A stretch of 64,000 bases of DNA from Sclerurus mexicanus (Eukaryota > Chordata > Aves > Passeriformes > Furnariidae): assembly GCA_013396755.1 (NCBI GenBank), contig VWZF01006010.1, positions 972,797 to 1,036,796 on the forward strand, read 5' to 3'. Shown piece by piece: positions 36,002 to 49,013 of the stretch (its first letter is position 1; the number at the start of each line of letters is the position of its first letter). The notes below the pieces were generated by a model. The model saw only the letters and a list, made by a program, of their open reading frames with translations. It ran no database searches and was not told where the DNA came from. The position numbers were made by a program, and so were the translations under genes.

Positions 36002-39000
36002 TGTTTTGACCTGCTGTGAGGGATGTATTTTCACACAAATCTCTTTTCCCTGTCTCCCTGGTGGTACTTGCAGCGGCACTTGCAGTAGAAGAAATCACCT
36101 GTTCATGCATCTAATCTCAAATGTATTTATCCTTTCCAGAAAGCCTGACAGAGGGTGGGAGGAATCGGTGCCCCCAAACCCAGCCTCCCCACATGCTCGG
36201 GCTCTCAGTCCCACCAATGTGACAGCATTGAGCCAGTAACTCCCCTTTGTAAGACATAAATGGAGTGAGCTGAGATCACCATCCAGTTCTGCACAGAGGC
36301 CTCACACCTCCTTCAGCCACAAGAGATGTGTTTCTCAGCCACAGCTACAAAGGTTGGCTCCCGAGCTCAGCCTTTGTGCATGACTCACGCTCTCAGATGT
36401 AGCAGCTTTTAATTCAATCCCAGGTGTGCTAAGCACTGGCCATCATCACCAATATATGTGAAAGGACTATATTAATCTAGTTACAACAGGTGAAGGTGGA
36501 ACAGTCATTTTGCAGTAATGAATCACAGTCATGGAGATTTGAACATGGGGATTGAAAAGAAAATTAAAGCCAAGTTTCCTGTATGGCTCATTCTGCAGCC
36601 CAGCACAGACTCATACGTGAGAGAGATTTCTTTTTGATTGTTAATAACAGGGGCAGATCAAGCACTGCTTCCTGTCGACCGTACCCTGACTGGGACAGCA
36701 GTGACCACAGGATACCACCCAGGATTGGTGTTGGAAGTTCCCCAACTGCTGCTCTGCAGTGCCCGTGGCACCACCATGTCTTTTGTCACATACATAAGGC
36801 ACATGCCACCGACTTTGGAAATAATTAGGCACAAACCTGAAGACCTTGATGAACCAAGGCTCATCACAAAATATGCATCTCTGATGGAGAAGCTGAAATC
36901 CTAAATTGATCATCGTGGGTCCAACCTGGTCATAACAGAGAGGGCTCCTCAGGGGTCCTGTGCAGGAAGAACAAGGACATACCTGAGCATCTAGTTACCT
37001 TTATAAGAACATAACAATTTATTGCTTTTTCTAGAGCTCCAAATAACGAGCAACACAGTAATTGTGTTAAAAAGGACTTTAAGGGCATGACCAGCCACAT
37101 TCAGTGTCAAGCATGACAGCCCTTGGAAGTGCTTAGTCACACTACCTCCCGTTGTTATTTTCCAAGCCTGTGTTTAAGCCAGACAGAAATGTGGCTTTTT
37201 GTCACTTTGGGCACTGCACTGCCAGCATGTTTAACCACAACCATCCCACAACAGCAGGAGGGCAGGTGTTGCATCTTCTTTCACTAATACAAAAGATACA
37301 GGCTGACAAAACTGCCTCAAGGTTTAATATTACTGTTGCCTTCAAAACACCCTTGCCCAGGGCCAGCTTTTGCACTGATGACACATTACATGGAGAACTA
37401 TCCTGAAAAGATTGGCTTTACAAACTACCACAGGACTCTGGAGTTGTAGGGACCAATAAAACAGTTTACTCTGGAGAGTAAACACAGGGTGAAAGAAACA
37501 CACAAAAAAGAGGAGAGAGAAACGCTTGAACATGGCACTGAAGGGTGGCAATTCTTTTCCTGGATATTGTCACTCAGTCCTAGCCAAGGGCTATTCTTTT
37601 GATCTTACAAGGCTGAAGATGTGGGAATGACGCCAACAGATCTGGGAAATTACAGCCCTAGAAATGAGGAAGAAGATACCAGGTTAACACACTCAAAATG
37701 GGGGTGTAAGCATGAGAATAGCTCATATTATATTCATAAATAACAGGCAAAACTTTAGTATCACTGTATGTTTAGAGTCTTTACTGTAGTGTAAATTCCC
37801 TCTGCTCTGAAGGTTTTTGTTGCTCTGGCACCAAAAGGGAGGGAGAAGGGAAAAAAAGAGAAGAGGGGATGAAAGGAAGGCAGAAGAAAGAGTCTAAATG
37901 ATAGGAAAGTTCAGAAAATCAGAAAATGGGAAAAGTGAACTGGAAAAATTGGTGGAATTTTTTTTGGGAAACAATAGAAATATATAAAGAATAGAGCAGC
38001 AAGTTCTGAAAAATGTAAAAGAGGTTTCAAATTAGTGTTTTCACAGCTGCAGGCTAGAGAGTTTATTGCTTGCAGTATGAAAACTAATGATGTGAGGAAA
38101 AAAAAAATCTGAAAACTCTTCCACTCAGTCCTAGACAGACTGACAGCCCGAGAGATCAATGTCCATTATTAACTTGCTGACTTCATGCACAGCAAGGCAG
38201 AGCATGAACTTCTCTGGTTCTCTTCAAATTTGGCTTAATTGGATCACCTACAGGATGAGAGGATAATTTAGCATGCATGACCAGCCACATCTTCATTGCA
38301 CCCCCGAGCCTAGAACAAAGGCTCTGGCTAGGAGGATGTGGACATCTAAGCAGTGAGATGCCCTGAGACTATCTGTCCATGTCTTGGATCCCTCTGATCA
38401 CACAGGAGAAGGCAACTGATCCAGTCACTGTTGTTTTGAACTGTATCCTATATCGTGGCTTCGAAGAGAAATACCCCTGTCAAACACCTTTCAAAGGAAT
38501 CCTAATGAGACATCAAAGGGAAAGGATCTTGTGGACCACACTTCTGTCTCAAAACCATTCTCCTTAGGGATTTGATTTAATCTAACCTGACTAGAAGCAA
38601 TGGGAGTTTTCCATAATTTCAGTTGGCACAGTATCAGATCAGAGAGGGGGTGGGTTCACAAGTCATTGAGCTTCACTGAGGAACCTTGTCCTTACACAGG
38701 CACATTCTCCACCAAAGTCTCCCTCTAGAAAATTAAAAAAGGCCTCAGTTTTCCTAACAAATCATTCTCTGAAAAAATTTAAGCCATTATATGAGACAAA
38801 TGTGGTTCACTAAAGTAACAGAAGAGCTACAAAGAGTTTAAACTGTCATTTAGAGGGGATAAGACTACTCATGGCTTAGAAACTGGTTTCTCAGAGGAAA
38901 CAGTTCTGTCACCTCAGTGAGAGACCCAGGGTCATTTTTATCACTTAACTGCACCGCCATCACCGCCCATCCTTGCCATGGTTTTGGTCTCTGGCCGCCC

Positions 39001-39894
39001 AAGCAGGTCTCTTAGCACAAGTCTCCAGCCTGAGCCCCCTGGCTTTACCTGGGTGGCCCCAGTGCATCAGTCTGTCCCCGCAGGCCCTCTGGTCCCATCT
39101 CCATCAGCTACTCCTTTGAATCTATTGAGCATGGTGTCAGAATAATGAGGCAGGAGTCTTCTGTACCACTGCTGACTCCATTATCTCACACAATATCAGG
39201 AGTGAAAAAATGGCTGCTGGGTTTTTTAATGGTCTGGCAGAAGCCTTGTCGATAACAATTCTTTACTTGGGTTTGCTGGAAATCACAGCCGTCTCCTCTG
39301 TTCCAGCACCTCGCAGTTCTGCGGGAAATAGTTTTGAAACAGCTTCTCCAGCTTTAGAAAAAAGGAATAATAAAAAAAAATAGCAAATTTTTCGGTGTTG
39401 AACATGCCTTCCTCTCTCTTAAGTAACAATAAATGAGACTCTCTGGTTTCTTATCTCTCACTCTCCTGCCTTACTATTTAGTAGTCAGACTAGCAAGACC
39501 CTCTCTGGTTCTCAGTTACGGTTTTGGATTTATTTGACTGATCCCAGCACACTTCTGGATCCCCCACTACAGACAACTTACGCACATCTCAGCAGCACCC
39601 TGTGCGTGGGGTAATCTCAAAGAGAAGAGCCTCTGGAAATCCTGCTTCTGTCATGCTTCCACCGAGCCAAAGTCAGCACAGCATCCGTACGTCCTGTTCC
39701 CCAAAGTACCTTCCCCAGGTCCCACTCTGGGCCATGCAATGCCCCAGAAGCCTCTTGATCCCATGCAAGATGCAATAACTGCCTCAAAAAATCCACCCCT
39801 GCTGTTGCTGAGCCTCTGCTGGGCTCCTTGCTTGTTACAAGAGTTCTCTGTGCCACTGTTAGCAGCTTTTTTTTTCCCATGTTATTCTGCTCTT
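36002..39894. other. Non-coding stretch, no confident gene
   Basis: Nothing here is firm. A plus frame of 88 codons at 36638-36904 ends in a charged, coil-like stretch (PEDLDEPRLITKYASLMEKL) and sits in a patch with a few CpGs, but lacks splice or promoter support. A pure purine tract lies at 37833-37869. Confidence 0.4.
37833..37869 (+). repeat. 37-base polypurine tract
   Basis: The plus strand is uninterrupted A/G, with AGGGAGGGAGAAGGG followed by A7 and GAGAAGAGGGG, and purine-rich sequence continues past it. Such tracts can form triplex structures, but nothing further can be said from sequence. Confidence 0.8.
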
Positions 39895-39969
39895 TAAAAA
39901 CAAACAAACAAACAAACAGGGCCCACAAACAAACAAAAATCCCCAAACAAACCAATAAAACAAAAAACA
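39895..39969. repeat. (CAAA)n low-complexity tract
   Basis: Repeated CAAA/AAAC units are interrupted by a GGGCCCA block at 39919-39925. It is a simple repeat on the A-rich strand. Confidence 0.85.
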
Positions 39970-40777
39970 GAAACCCTGGCTATAAATGTCTGGGTTTTTT
40001 TAGTGCAAAACCAGTCTCATATAAAGCTTGAATGAAGTGTCTGAGGGACCAAAGACTTAACTGGTTTGAATCTGAGCTCTTCCTTTGCCTTAAGCAGAGT
40101 CGTGCCACATTATGCCAAGTGCAGCTCTGATTTTGGGGTTTTAACTCATTTCTCAACAGGACGTTGTGTTGGCCACCTCCTGAGATGAGATGCTTCTTGC
40201 AAGATGTCCCCTACTTTGTGCTTCAGGGAGAAATAATCAATGCCATCTATTATTTTAATGACATCCAAAATTCTTCTAGGCATTTCCCACGACAAATTGA
40301 AAGAGCTGGATTCATTCTTACCTTAAAAGCTTCAGCCAGCAAAAAAACCTGTCAAGTAAAGTTGCCACTGCAAGCAGTCCATCAGTGTGGGGGCTGGTTA
40401 TTTGGCAAGGGCAGGATCTGAGAGGGAGGGATGGCCAAACTCAAATGTGGCACCCATGTTGTAGGTTTAAGTGGTGGGAAAACCACTGCTGCTTTAGACC
40501 TGACCGAGAGAAGACAAAAAGTCCTGCATTGTCCATCTCAGCCAACAGTGCAGCATGAGATATTCTAGTCAAGAAGCAGCTATGTACCTGGAGGAGGAGC
40601 AGTCTGAGAGTGGAGCACCTACACAATGTCCAGCTAGAAGTGTTAATGCCATCCATTGGATCAAGGGGAGTCACTGACTGGATGCAACTGGATGAAAAGA
40701 AAATGAATTCCTGTATGTCTGGAGTGAAAAAAAGTGGAAAATTCAGGACAAAATGCATGCTGGTGGGAAGGCCAGGA
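39970..40777. other. Non-coding stretch, no gene seen
   Basis: Lies immediately left of a reverse CR1. The 174-codon minus frame that crosses it (40441-40965) starts inside that CR1, so it is a repeat-plus-chance frame. No gene was recognised. Confidence 0.5.
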
Positions 40778-41112
40778 ATCATAGAATCATAGAATAGTCT
40801 GAGTTGGAAGGCACCCACAAGGATCATCATACCATTCCCTGGGGTCCTGTCGCTGGTCACCACAGAGAAGAGACCAGGGTCTGCCCCTCCACTTGTGACA
40901 AAGCTGTGAGGTTTCTCCTCAGTCTCCTGTTCATCGGGCTCAACCAGCCAAGTGACCTCAGCCACACCTTGTATGGCTTCCCCTCAAGGCCCCTCACAAC
41001 CTTCATAACCCTCCTCTGGACACTGTCTAATAAATTTATATCTTTCTTATACTGCTGTGTCCAAAACTTCACGTGGTACTTGAGGTGAGGCAGGACAAGA
41101 CTGGGAGAGTGG
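40778..41112 (-). repeat. CR1 LINE, ORF2 end and 3' end
   Basis: Reverse-oriented CR1. On the plus strand it begins with the reversed tail AATCATAGAATCATAGAATAG and TGAGTTGGAAGG, then passes through GGTCACCACAGAGAAGAGACC, TTTCTCCTCAGTCTCCTG and CCTCATAACCCTCCTCTGGACAC to TATACTGCTGTGTCCAAAAC and GTGGTACTTGAGGTGAGG. On the minus strand the frame at 40857-41234 reads typical CR1 residues (VQRRVMKVVRGLEGK, RRLRRNLTAL). It is truncated and non-functional. Confidence 0.93.
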
Positions 41113-44100
41113 TGTTTTGGGAAGGTCTTGGAGGCAAGGAGTATGGGACACATAAAGAGAACTACTTGGAGAGAAGCATTGCGTTGCAAAGTCCTTAGAT
41201 GATGTTGTGTGTCTGTCTTAGCAAGGAGAAGCATCCAAAAAGTGACAAGCAGTGGAAGCTGGGAGGAACCACAGAGGTCAAGGGAGCAGTGATGGGGAAG
41301 AGATTCAGCACGAAAAGCACAGATGGAGATATTTGCTCAGAAAGAAAACCTCATCCAGTGCTTCGGAAGCCAAGAGGAACTCCCAGAAGAAACACTTTAG
41401 GAAGCAACAAAATAACAGCCTCCAAATCAAATAGCTTTCAGAGAGACTATGAATGACAGGACTCAACAAAAGATTGATTTTTGTGTTAATAAGTTCACCT
41501 CCTTTTAAGCTCTCAGGCTCAAACACCAGCTACTTTCAAGGTCTGTCAAATCCTCTCTCCTGTCCTCCAGCCAGCAGGTTGAACACGTTTGATGTCATCT
41601 CAGCCCAAGCAATGCCAAAAAGGGGCAAAGACTATTTAATGTCTGTGGACCTCTGAACACTGACCATCTTTTAAGCTTGACACAGTCAGTCTCTGTTTTT
41701 AAAATTAGTTGTCACACAACAGAGGAGAGGTGGGAATTCCTTGCCTATCTTTAGTTTTATGTTTCTTTCTGAGTTTCTCCTCAGACAGGGACAGACACCT
41801 CACCGGTGAAGTGTCCCATCTACTTCCAGGCATTATGTCCTGGATCCCAGTCCTTTAACAGGGTTAAATTCAAACCATTATTAGGAAAACTGAATTCAAC
41901 ATGCACATGTTGCCATACAAATTGAATTTGCTTTCACTCAGTTAATTAGGATAAGCTTTCATTCTCACATCAACTGCTGACATGGCCTCCTCTTCTTCTC
42001 CCTGCAATTCCCAGCATGAGGCCAGCAGACTTTCAAACATATACCTTGTGGCTTTTCTGTGGGTTGTTCAAAACCACCTCCTGGTTCTCACAAGACTCTT
42101 TCTAGACCTTGATATCTAGCACCTCTGGAGAAGACATGTCCATTGTCATTGTCACTTCTCAGCCTTTCAAAAGAAAAACCTACCAAAAAAACCCAGACAA
42201 AAAACACTCAAGAAAGAAGAAAGACAGAAAGTTGTTGAAAACATCTTTTTTTCACCTTGTCCCAAGCAGAGCGCTTCCAACCTCTTGTAGACCAGCACAG
42301 ATTAGCTCAGGAAATCAGAAACAATGGCCTAGAAAACACCCATCCCAGGATGTGGTGGTGCTGTGGTTGCTACCCCTTCTCAGTAGCAGCAATAGTCACA
42401 CCTGCATGTCTTTCAATGCCCTTCATTATATACTAACACAGAGCCACAGAACATTATTCATTTATTACTATTATCCAAAGGTTCCTGTGTTCTGTATCCT
42501 AAGGCACTTCCATAGAGTGGTTGGTCAAAGAGGGGAGCTCAGTTCAGAATGAACATCTTTGTTTTTCAAAACTTAAATATTACAGCAAATCTTCACTTTT
42601 CCTCCCCCTCTTTCCTACGTGCTCTGGACACCTGAAGTGTAATGTTACTTCTTTTAGCTGCGCTGAGGTCTGCAGATTAAGGCCATATTCACTCACTACC
42701 CTCATCAATTTAGCCCACTTCCTTGAGGATAGATGCAAACACACAGGAGCCTAAAGCATTGAAAAAGCTGAAGCTTAATCAAAGATATTTGGTTACACCA
42801 ACGTTCCAAGAACATCCTTACCTAGGGGCAACCTTCGTCTTTCAACTCTTCTTCCATGTGTTTTCCTTTGAATCTAAGTCCATGCAGCTCCTTAATCAAA
42901 TCACAAAAAATGTGTTAAACAAAATAATCAGCTTGTGATTGCATTTGAAGGGATAAATAGCACATGACCAGCATTAATCACTCATTGCACCCTGGGTGGG
43001 TGGCTGATTCCCAAGGACTTTTAATAAAATCTAGAAAGTGCTATATTTTTCCTTGAATGCAGTAGCCTTCAACAGAATCAAATGGAATTTTTTCTTATGT
43101 CTAATTTGTTAACACTGCAGATCTCAGAATAGAATTGGCATTGCTGCTAATAAAAACATTTTAAAGTTATTACCCTCACTGAAGTCCTATGGGATTTTAT
43201 TAAAGCTAATGCAATTCCCTCAGACTCTAATGATAAAACTGCACTTTTCAAATCATCTTACAGGTGTCTCATTGCCATTACTGTACTTATTGGTTTCCTT
43301 AAATACCCAAATATATCAAGGAGGAGAAAGAGATTGTTTAAACAGGTACATTTCCCATAAAATATTGTATTAACCATGCTCTAGCATACTCTAAGATTGA
43401 TAGATTTATATCTGGGAGACAAAAGCAGGAAAGATCAGAGGGTGGGTTATTGTGAACCAGTTGGTGATCAATCCTGGCTGAAGACATGACTTTTTAGTTC
43501 CCATACTACAGAAAATCCCAGCCCCCACTGCATTTTGTAGTGTTATGCTTTCCCCATTATGCAATGTAGTTTTAGAAGTGCACCCTACAGATTGTGACTG
43601 CTTTACGAATATTCTCATCAAGCCAAAGTGTTCAGTTGTTGCAGCATAGTGGGTGGAGGGGGGGGATATAATCTTTAAAAATAGATCCTAAAGTCTTTAC
43701 TTAGATTGCAAAAAAAATTCTTAAAAAAAATATATAAAAAAGAAATCCAAGCTACCACACACTCCCCCGTTTGTCTGAAAGTGATTTGTTGGCAAGAATA
43801 GAAGTTTGGTTTCCAAGGTACAGTGAAAGAGCATAGAGACAGCCTGAGGAATGGGATAAATATGCCATATTTCTCAGTTACACAAGGTACTGTAGCTAAG
43901 GGGAGAAGCAGAGGGGGTACCAGTATGAAGCTGCTTGCCAAAAACGCCCCAGAACATTTGCATGTAATGCCTTGTGTTCAGAAGTGGAGTACAGGTGTGA
44001 CTCACCCTGCTGAGACACGCGTGCCAGCCGCTCTGCCGCGTACAGACGAGACCCTGCAAGGCTGAGAAATCCTTTACAGCTTGCTCAGAAAAAAATCTAT

Positions 44101-45960
44101 GTGCCAGCTGCTCCTTAACTGGGGACAGGCTCCCTCCAGCTTTAGCAGAGGGACCCTGTGACACTTGTATTACTTGTGATCCATCAATGGGTCTGAATCC
44201 TGCAGGAGTTTCTTCCAGCGCAGGTGCTTTTGCTGCAAAAATCAGTATTTAGAGAGATGCAGTGCTGCACGGCCCTTTCACAGGCTGTCATCTCTCATTG
44301 TCTGCAGAAATGAAGCCCAAACTGCCAGATATATCAAGGGACAGCCCTGGCAGGGAGGGTTGTCATGTGCACTGGAGGCCAGGAGAGGGATGGTGAAAAG
44401 TTGGATGCAGGTGAATGAAACCCAGAGCCTTGGGGTGGCTGTGCCTGACAGAGCCCCTTGCAAGAGAAGATGGATTTGATTCCACCTTGCAGATGGCTCT
44501 GAGGCTCCTGCTGAGCCTGGGGCAAAGCATTAGAGGATGTGGGAGAAAGGTTTGGATGAGCAGCCTTTTGCCATACTGAGATGCTTTGTGGGAGCTACAG
44601 TCTATGGTGAGATGAGCTCCACAAAGACAGGAGGCTTTTCAGAGCTGTTTTCCATAGAGACGTCTGACCTCATGCTCAGCCTGCAGACCAGAGGCTCTCA
44701 TATGGATGTCAATCCACTCTTCAGGTGCTTGGGTCAAGCTCACCTGGTGTCCCTATTGCAGCTTGGTCTTTGCCAGTTCTCCATACAGGGTCCTCCTTTT
44801 TGCTCCTGTGGACACAGAGGGTCCTGGCACACAACTGCAAAGGGGACACTGTCACTCCAGATGGCAGGTGCAGCTAAAGTGGATTGTGAACGAGCCAGAA
44901 ATGGGAGGAATGAAAAACACAACAGCTGGAGAGGAGATAACAGTGTCTTTCAGGCTACCATGCCTGGAGAAGCCATAGGAAGGCTCCAGTACCTGAAGTA
45001 AAGACCAGATTAATTGTGTTGATAATTATGTCATACCTCATTGTGAGGTCACTTTATGACCCAGTTCTCTTTGTCCAGTTCTTTCCCCAGACACCATTTT
45101 TAGCATTAAAATATTGCTTTAGCTGTCAATAAATCAATCAGCCTCACTGATGTTAAACTCTTATCCTTACTGGGATATTACCTGCAAACTGATATATAAC
45201 AACATATAATGGCCATTGCATTTCATCTCAACTTTCCCCTTCAGGAAATTCAGCTATTTCTTAGGCAGAGAAGTCTCTCAACCCACATTTACCATTTCAC
45301 AGCCCATATGAGCTTCTGTTCAAGCTAGTGATGATGTGAAGGTCAACAAAAGACAAGGAGATGCCATGGATATACCACAGAGAAAACACCCAAAGACTCA
45401 TATACTCATATTGCCTTCCCCTGTGGTAATGAGTACCTGGTTTATCACATAAAAAACTCCCAGCCCTGGACCCTTTACTTTTTCCAGGTGGGCCCAGCTG
45501 GAAGCATCTCCAAACTTCTGTGATGCATGTGGAAAGACACCATTTCTTTCTGTGTGTCTGCTCCAAGTATGTCCTTACAGCGTGTGGGAATGGTGAGGGG
45601 AAGGATGAATAGGCTGACAGACATAGACCCAGACATATCCTTATGGGAATAGCCTACAGTGTCCCCAAAGACATACATAAGACACCTGTCACATGAAAAG
45701 CAGACATTTCCTCTACCCTTAGTGTTTGATTTGTCTGTCAGTGCCCCATGAAAGCCAAGCCACCTGTGTCTAACCAGTCTGTCAGAGTCCTGTTATAGGG
45801 ACCCTTCACTGAACAGACCTGCTGGACCAGAGGATGGTTCAGCTGACTGATTCAGGGACACACACCAACAGCCCCTCAGCAGGTCTTCAACTTTATGACC
45901 CCTCAGTGCATTTTCCAATTTCCTCAAGTATGTTCCCTGCTCCCAGTGACTCCCAACGCC
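41113..45960. other. Non-coding stretch, no confident gene
   Basis: A G8 run lies at ~43658, and a small CpG-bearing patch at 44015-44050 has no matching exon. Frames up to 154 codons (44537-45001) have no recognisable motifs. I see no repeat family I can name. Confidence 0.45.
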
Positions 45961-45999
45961 TGTGAAGGACTCACACTAAGAGTTTACAGAATAACTCTG

Positions 46000-46006
46000 T
46001 TTATTA
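46000..46006 (-). promoter_or_regulatory. Polyadenylation-type signal of the LTR
   Basis: AATAAA on the minus strand, within TTAATAAACAGAG, about 40 bases from the LTR 3' end. It is placed as in R regions of retroviral LTRs. Confidence 0.5.
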
Positions 46007-46686
46007 ATAAAAAATTGTGACAGGCTAAGGTTCAAGGGTTGCCAGTGATAGTATCGGACTGCAAAAATGTATTTAAAGCAATACACAGACAAGCTCTAGA
46101 ATAAAATTATTGCCATACATAGAGTAAGGCTCTTACCCAACATGCGTCGCTATGGAGGAGAAGTTCAGCCTGTCAGCTGATCCTGGTAGTTACAATGGAG
46201 TCTTCCCCAGCTTCTCCCCATTCTCAGCTTATTTTTATCTATTTCTTTATGTTTAGGTGGAGGTTGAGTTACTCTAGTCATACATATTTTGTTACTGATT
46301 GGTGTAAAAAGCCCTCACTTTGCTCTTAAAGATACAGTCAATAAAATATAGAGCACGTGCCCAGTGGGGGGTGGTGATATCTTGGAGGAGGGTGACTTTG
46401 GGATAGAGGTGTGCATTAATATACAAGTAGGTTCTAATAAGCCAAGATCACCCAAGGAGAGCAATTTTGCCACAGTTGTTGGCTCAGCAGCGGAACGTCT
46501 TCTTCTCTCTCCTGTGCCTGACAGGTGCTGTGTGGTTTATCAGCTGCAAAGTACCATCAAGTTCTCCTCCTTGCAAGGATTTCAACACAGCCTGGTTAGG
46601 GTGTCTTCCACCCTCCATTCCATCCTCCTCAGCAGGTGCTTAGGGTTGCAGATTATGTGTATGGGGAATCACCATGGAATAGGCTG

Positions 46687-46719
46687 TCAAATCATTGTCA
46701 AATCATTGTCAAATCACTG
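46687..46719. repeat. Three tandem 11-mers inside the LTR
   Basis: TCAAATCATTG occurs three times head to tail (third copy TCAAATCACTG). They are followed to ~46805 by looser copies of a GATCATCAATT(T) theme. The position is in the presumed U3 half of the LTR, where enhancer repeats commonly lie. Confidence 0.9.
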
Positions 46720-46933
46720 TTTAACTAGCATTTGATTATTGCTGAAAAATCACCAATTGATTTTCATTCGATCATCAATTAATTTCCATCTGATCATCAT
46801 TTGCTCATTAACAGAAATTTTTGGTTAACGACATGGCAATGGCTTCCCAATAGTTCCCCTGTGACAGAAGTCTCAATGGCAGGCTGAGGGGACAAGTTAA
46901 CCAAAGCTCAGCACCCTGTTACACCACACTCCC

Positions 46934-48807
46934 TGAGCACCGTGGAACACCACTGAAGCTAAGCTGGAAACGTATATGATTCACAACACAGATAGCATCT
47001 AATGGTTGGGTTATTTTCCTTTAATGAACCTTTCCTGAACCCAGATATTTTTCCTTTCTGTGTCCCCACCCCTCATCCTGCTTCCGCTAATAAAGGCATT
47101 TCCTATTGCAGCCATGGGATACTCCATAACGGCACCAAAATTCCTCCAGCCTTCCCAGCATTTGTCCTCTGAAATGCCTGGATCTGTATGAAGGCTTACA
47201 CACAGCTGAATTGCTCACAGAAAAACAAGGAGAAGGGCTCAGCAAGATGTTGAAAAGGCAACCAACAGGTAGCTGGGTCAGGTCTGCTCCTTGTTCCCTG
47301 CCAGCATTTAGTGTAAACGTCTGTGGGGTGGAGGGTGGGGAGTGGAGGAGGAAGTGGGGCATCCCTATGTCGAAGCAATGGTCTGTCTTCCTCACTCAGC
47401 CATCACAAGTTTCAGCTATGGGCTGTTGTTTGCAGTTCCTAATTTTCACAGTGTGTTTATTGATCTGAGCAGATAATACATTGGGTAGATCAAATACCTT
47501 ATTAACTTTCAGGACAGTTACATTGCATCCTGATTATGTAATTTAGGTATTTTGTTGCAGGTTTGGGTACTAAACCACCCATTCATTTTTTTTCCCCCAA
47601 TAAATATGAACATAGGTTATTCCTGGGTGGAAGAACGCTATTGTTGCAAGTCTGGGCTGTGCCTGCTGTCTCACCTGGAACACAGGGAAAAAGGTGTAGC
47701 TCCAGTGACGTGGTGGGTGCTGTCATTTGTATTTTGCTCACTGAACAGTTCCCACCAACCCACCAACTTGTACACAGTGAGCATGGGGGTTCCCTGCTGT
47801 AGAGATAAGGGGGAATAATGGGTGACACTGGGATGGCACTGCAGGAACTGGGAGTGATACTCTGGCCCATCAAGGGGGTGCAGGAACAGGCTGGCGGGAT
47901 CAGTGCAGATGGTTTCAGGCTGTGCTGTGCAGCTCCTGGGGAAGCAGCAGCACTGCTCTTCAGCAGGGTTATTTTTTATTCAATTTGACTTCTTCTTGCC
48001 TGTAAAAGATTCCTGCAAACACCGAGCTTTTAAATTAACGGGAGTTAATGAAAGTGTACCTGTGACAACTATTACTGGATCCCTTGTACATTCAACAGTC
48101 GCATTAAGATGATTTCTTGTTATCTCTAAATCCATTCCAGAGGCATGTTCTCGCTGTTACAGCCCTCCTGTGCACCATCATAGGTGCAGGTTTGCTGCCC
48201 AGCATGGCAGATAAAATACTGTCCCACTGTGTTGCTACAGACCAGGCTTGGTTTTTTAATTTTTTTTTTTTTTCTGAGACAGATGAGCTGAGGCTTTACC
48301 AGGAACCCTGCTCAACCTTTCCCTCAAATTAAGCGTGTCTGTGTACCCACATCACCTGGGCATTCTTAATGCAAATGGATACCTCACCTAAAATGAGGGA
48401 TCTTTCTTTTGTTATAGCAATGCAGTTTTCAGCTGAGACTGTGCCGCCTTGTATGAAACAATATCAAACAAGACAGAAATGGAATATTGTTTTGTTGTAG
48501 ACAAGGCTGCCACAGCCACTCCCGTCCCCTGAATGGATTAGGCAGAGTTTACTAACAAGGCAGACTGTCCAGAATATATTTGGTGCATTGTCAGTCACAG
48601 GTAGCCCATGAAATATGCATTTTCATATAGTGGTCACTTCATTTTGATTGAACCAGGCATTCGTCCCTGGGCTCCTCTCTCTGATACAGACAAGGAGTTT
48701 TGCCATTGTTTTAGTTTTGGCTCAGTTCTAATAAATTGTTTGTTCCCAATTTACAATGCTTGTGGGAGTGTTTTTGGGGGGGTGGAATATTTCTTTACTG
48801 AGTAGTC
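46934..48807. other. Non-coding stretch, no gene seen
   Basis: A G-rich patch at 47325-47359 has several G3-4 runs, but one loop is long. A T14 run lies at 48260-48273. CTAATAAAGGCATTTCCTA at ~47086 resembles a transcript 3' end but no gene precedes it. Confidence 0.45.
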
Positions 48808-49013
48808 AGGTCAAACACTGGAAGAAGCTTCATAGAGCCTGGCAGGGCTTAAGGGGCATTTGGATAATGACCTTAATAACATTCTTTATTCTTACTAATG
48901 TTATTCCTAATAACATTTTTAAACTTTTGAAGTGGTTGGGCAGTTGGACTGGATGATCACTGTAAGTCCCTTCCAACTAAAATAGGCTATTCTCTTCTCT
49001 TTTCTTTTCTTTT
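48808..49013 (+). repeat. CR1 LINE, 3' end, ATTCT-tail subfamily
   Basis: The landmarks are GGTCAAACACTGGAAGAAGCTT, AAGGGGCATTTGGATAATG, ACCTTAATAACAT, GAAGTGGTTGGGCAGTTGGACTGGATGATCACTGTAAG and CCCTTCCAACTAAAATAGG. They are followed by a tail CTATTCTCTTCTCTTTTCTTTTC. This is the CR1 type that ends in ATTCT repeats. The tail has drifted into a pyrimidine run that ends at an N (49014). Extra AT-rich sequence with a second TAATAACAT sits in the middle (48885-48920). Confidence 0.88.

Larger units (their letters stand above)
45961..46928 (-). mobile_element. Retroviral-type LTR, probably solo
   Basis: Read on the minus strand, the element starts TGTGGTGTAAC (at 46928) and can be closed at ...GTCCTTCACA (at 45961), about 968 bases, TG...CA. 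Near the 3' part is an AATAAA followed by CAGAGTTATT (minus strand, ~46000-46006), as expected for the R region. An AT-rich TATA-like stretch (AGATAAAAATAAG) lies upstream at ~46230. The 5' half (U3) carries tandem repeats. No gag, pol or env sequence flanks it, so a solo LTR is likely. A GGGAG (minus) repeat occurs at both sides (46929-46933 and 45950-45954), a possible 5-bp target duplication, but it would place the 3' end 6 bases beyond the CA. A 5-bp duplication would fit an ERVL-like family. Family assignment is open. Confidence 0.6.

Noticed and set aside
40441..40965. 174-codon minus-strand open frame
   Set aside because: It begins within the reverse CR1 at 40778-41112 and continues into non-repeat DNA. 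The N-terminal part is CR1-derived and the rest has no motif.
47040..47105. CTAATAAAGGCATTTCCTA as a transcript or LTR 3' end
   Set aside because: A lone polyadenylation-like phrase; no coding sequence or LTR structure precedes it.
47325..47359. Second G-quadruplex candidate
   Set aside because: The fourth G3+ run is reached only through a 16-base gap, so it fails the usual loop limit.
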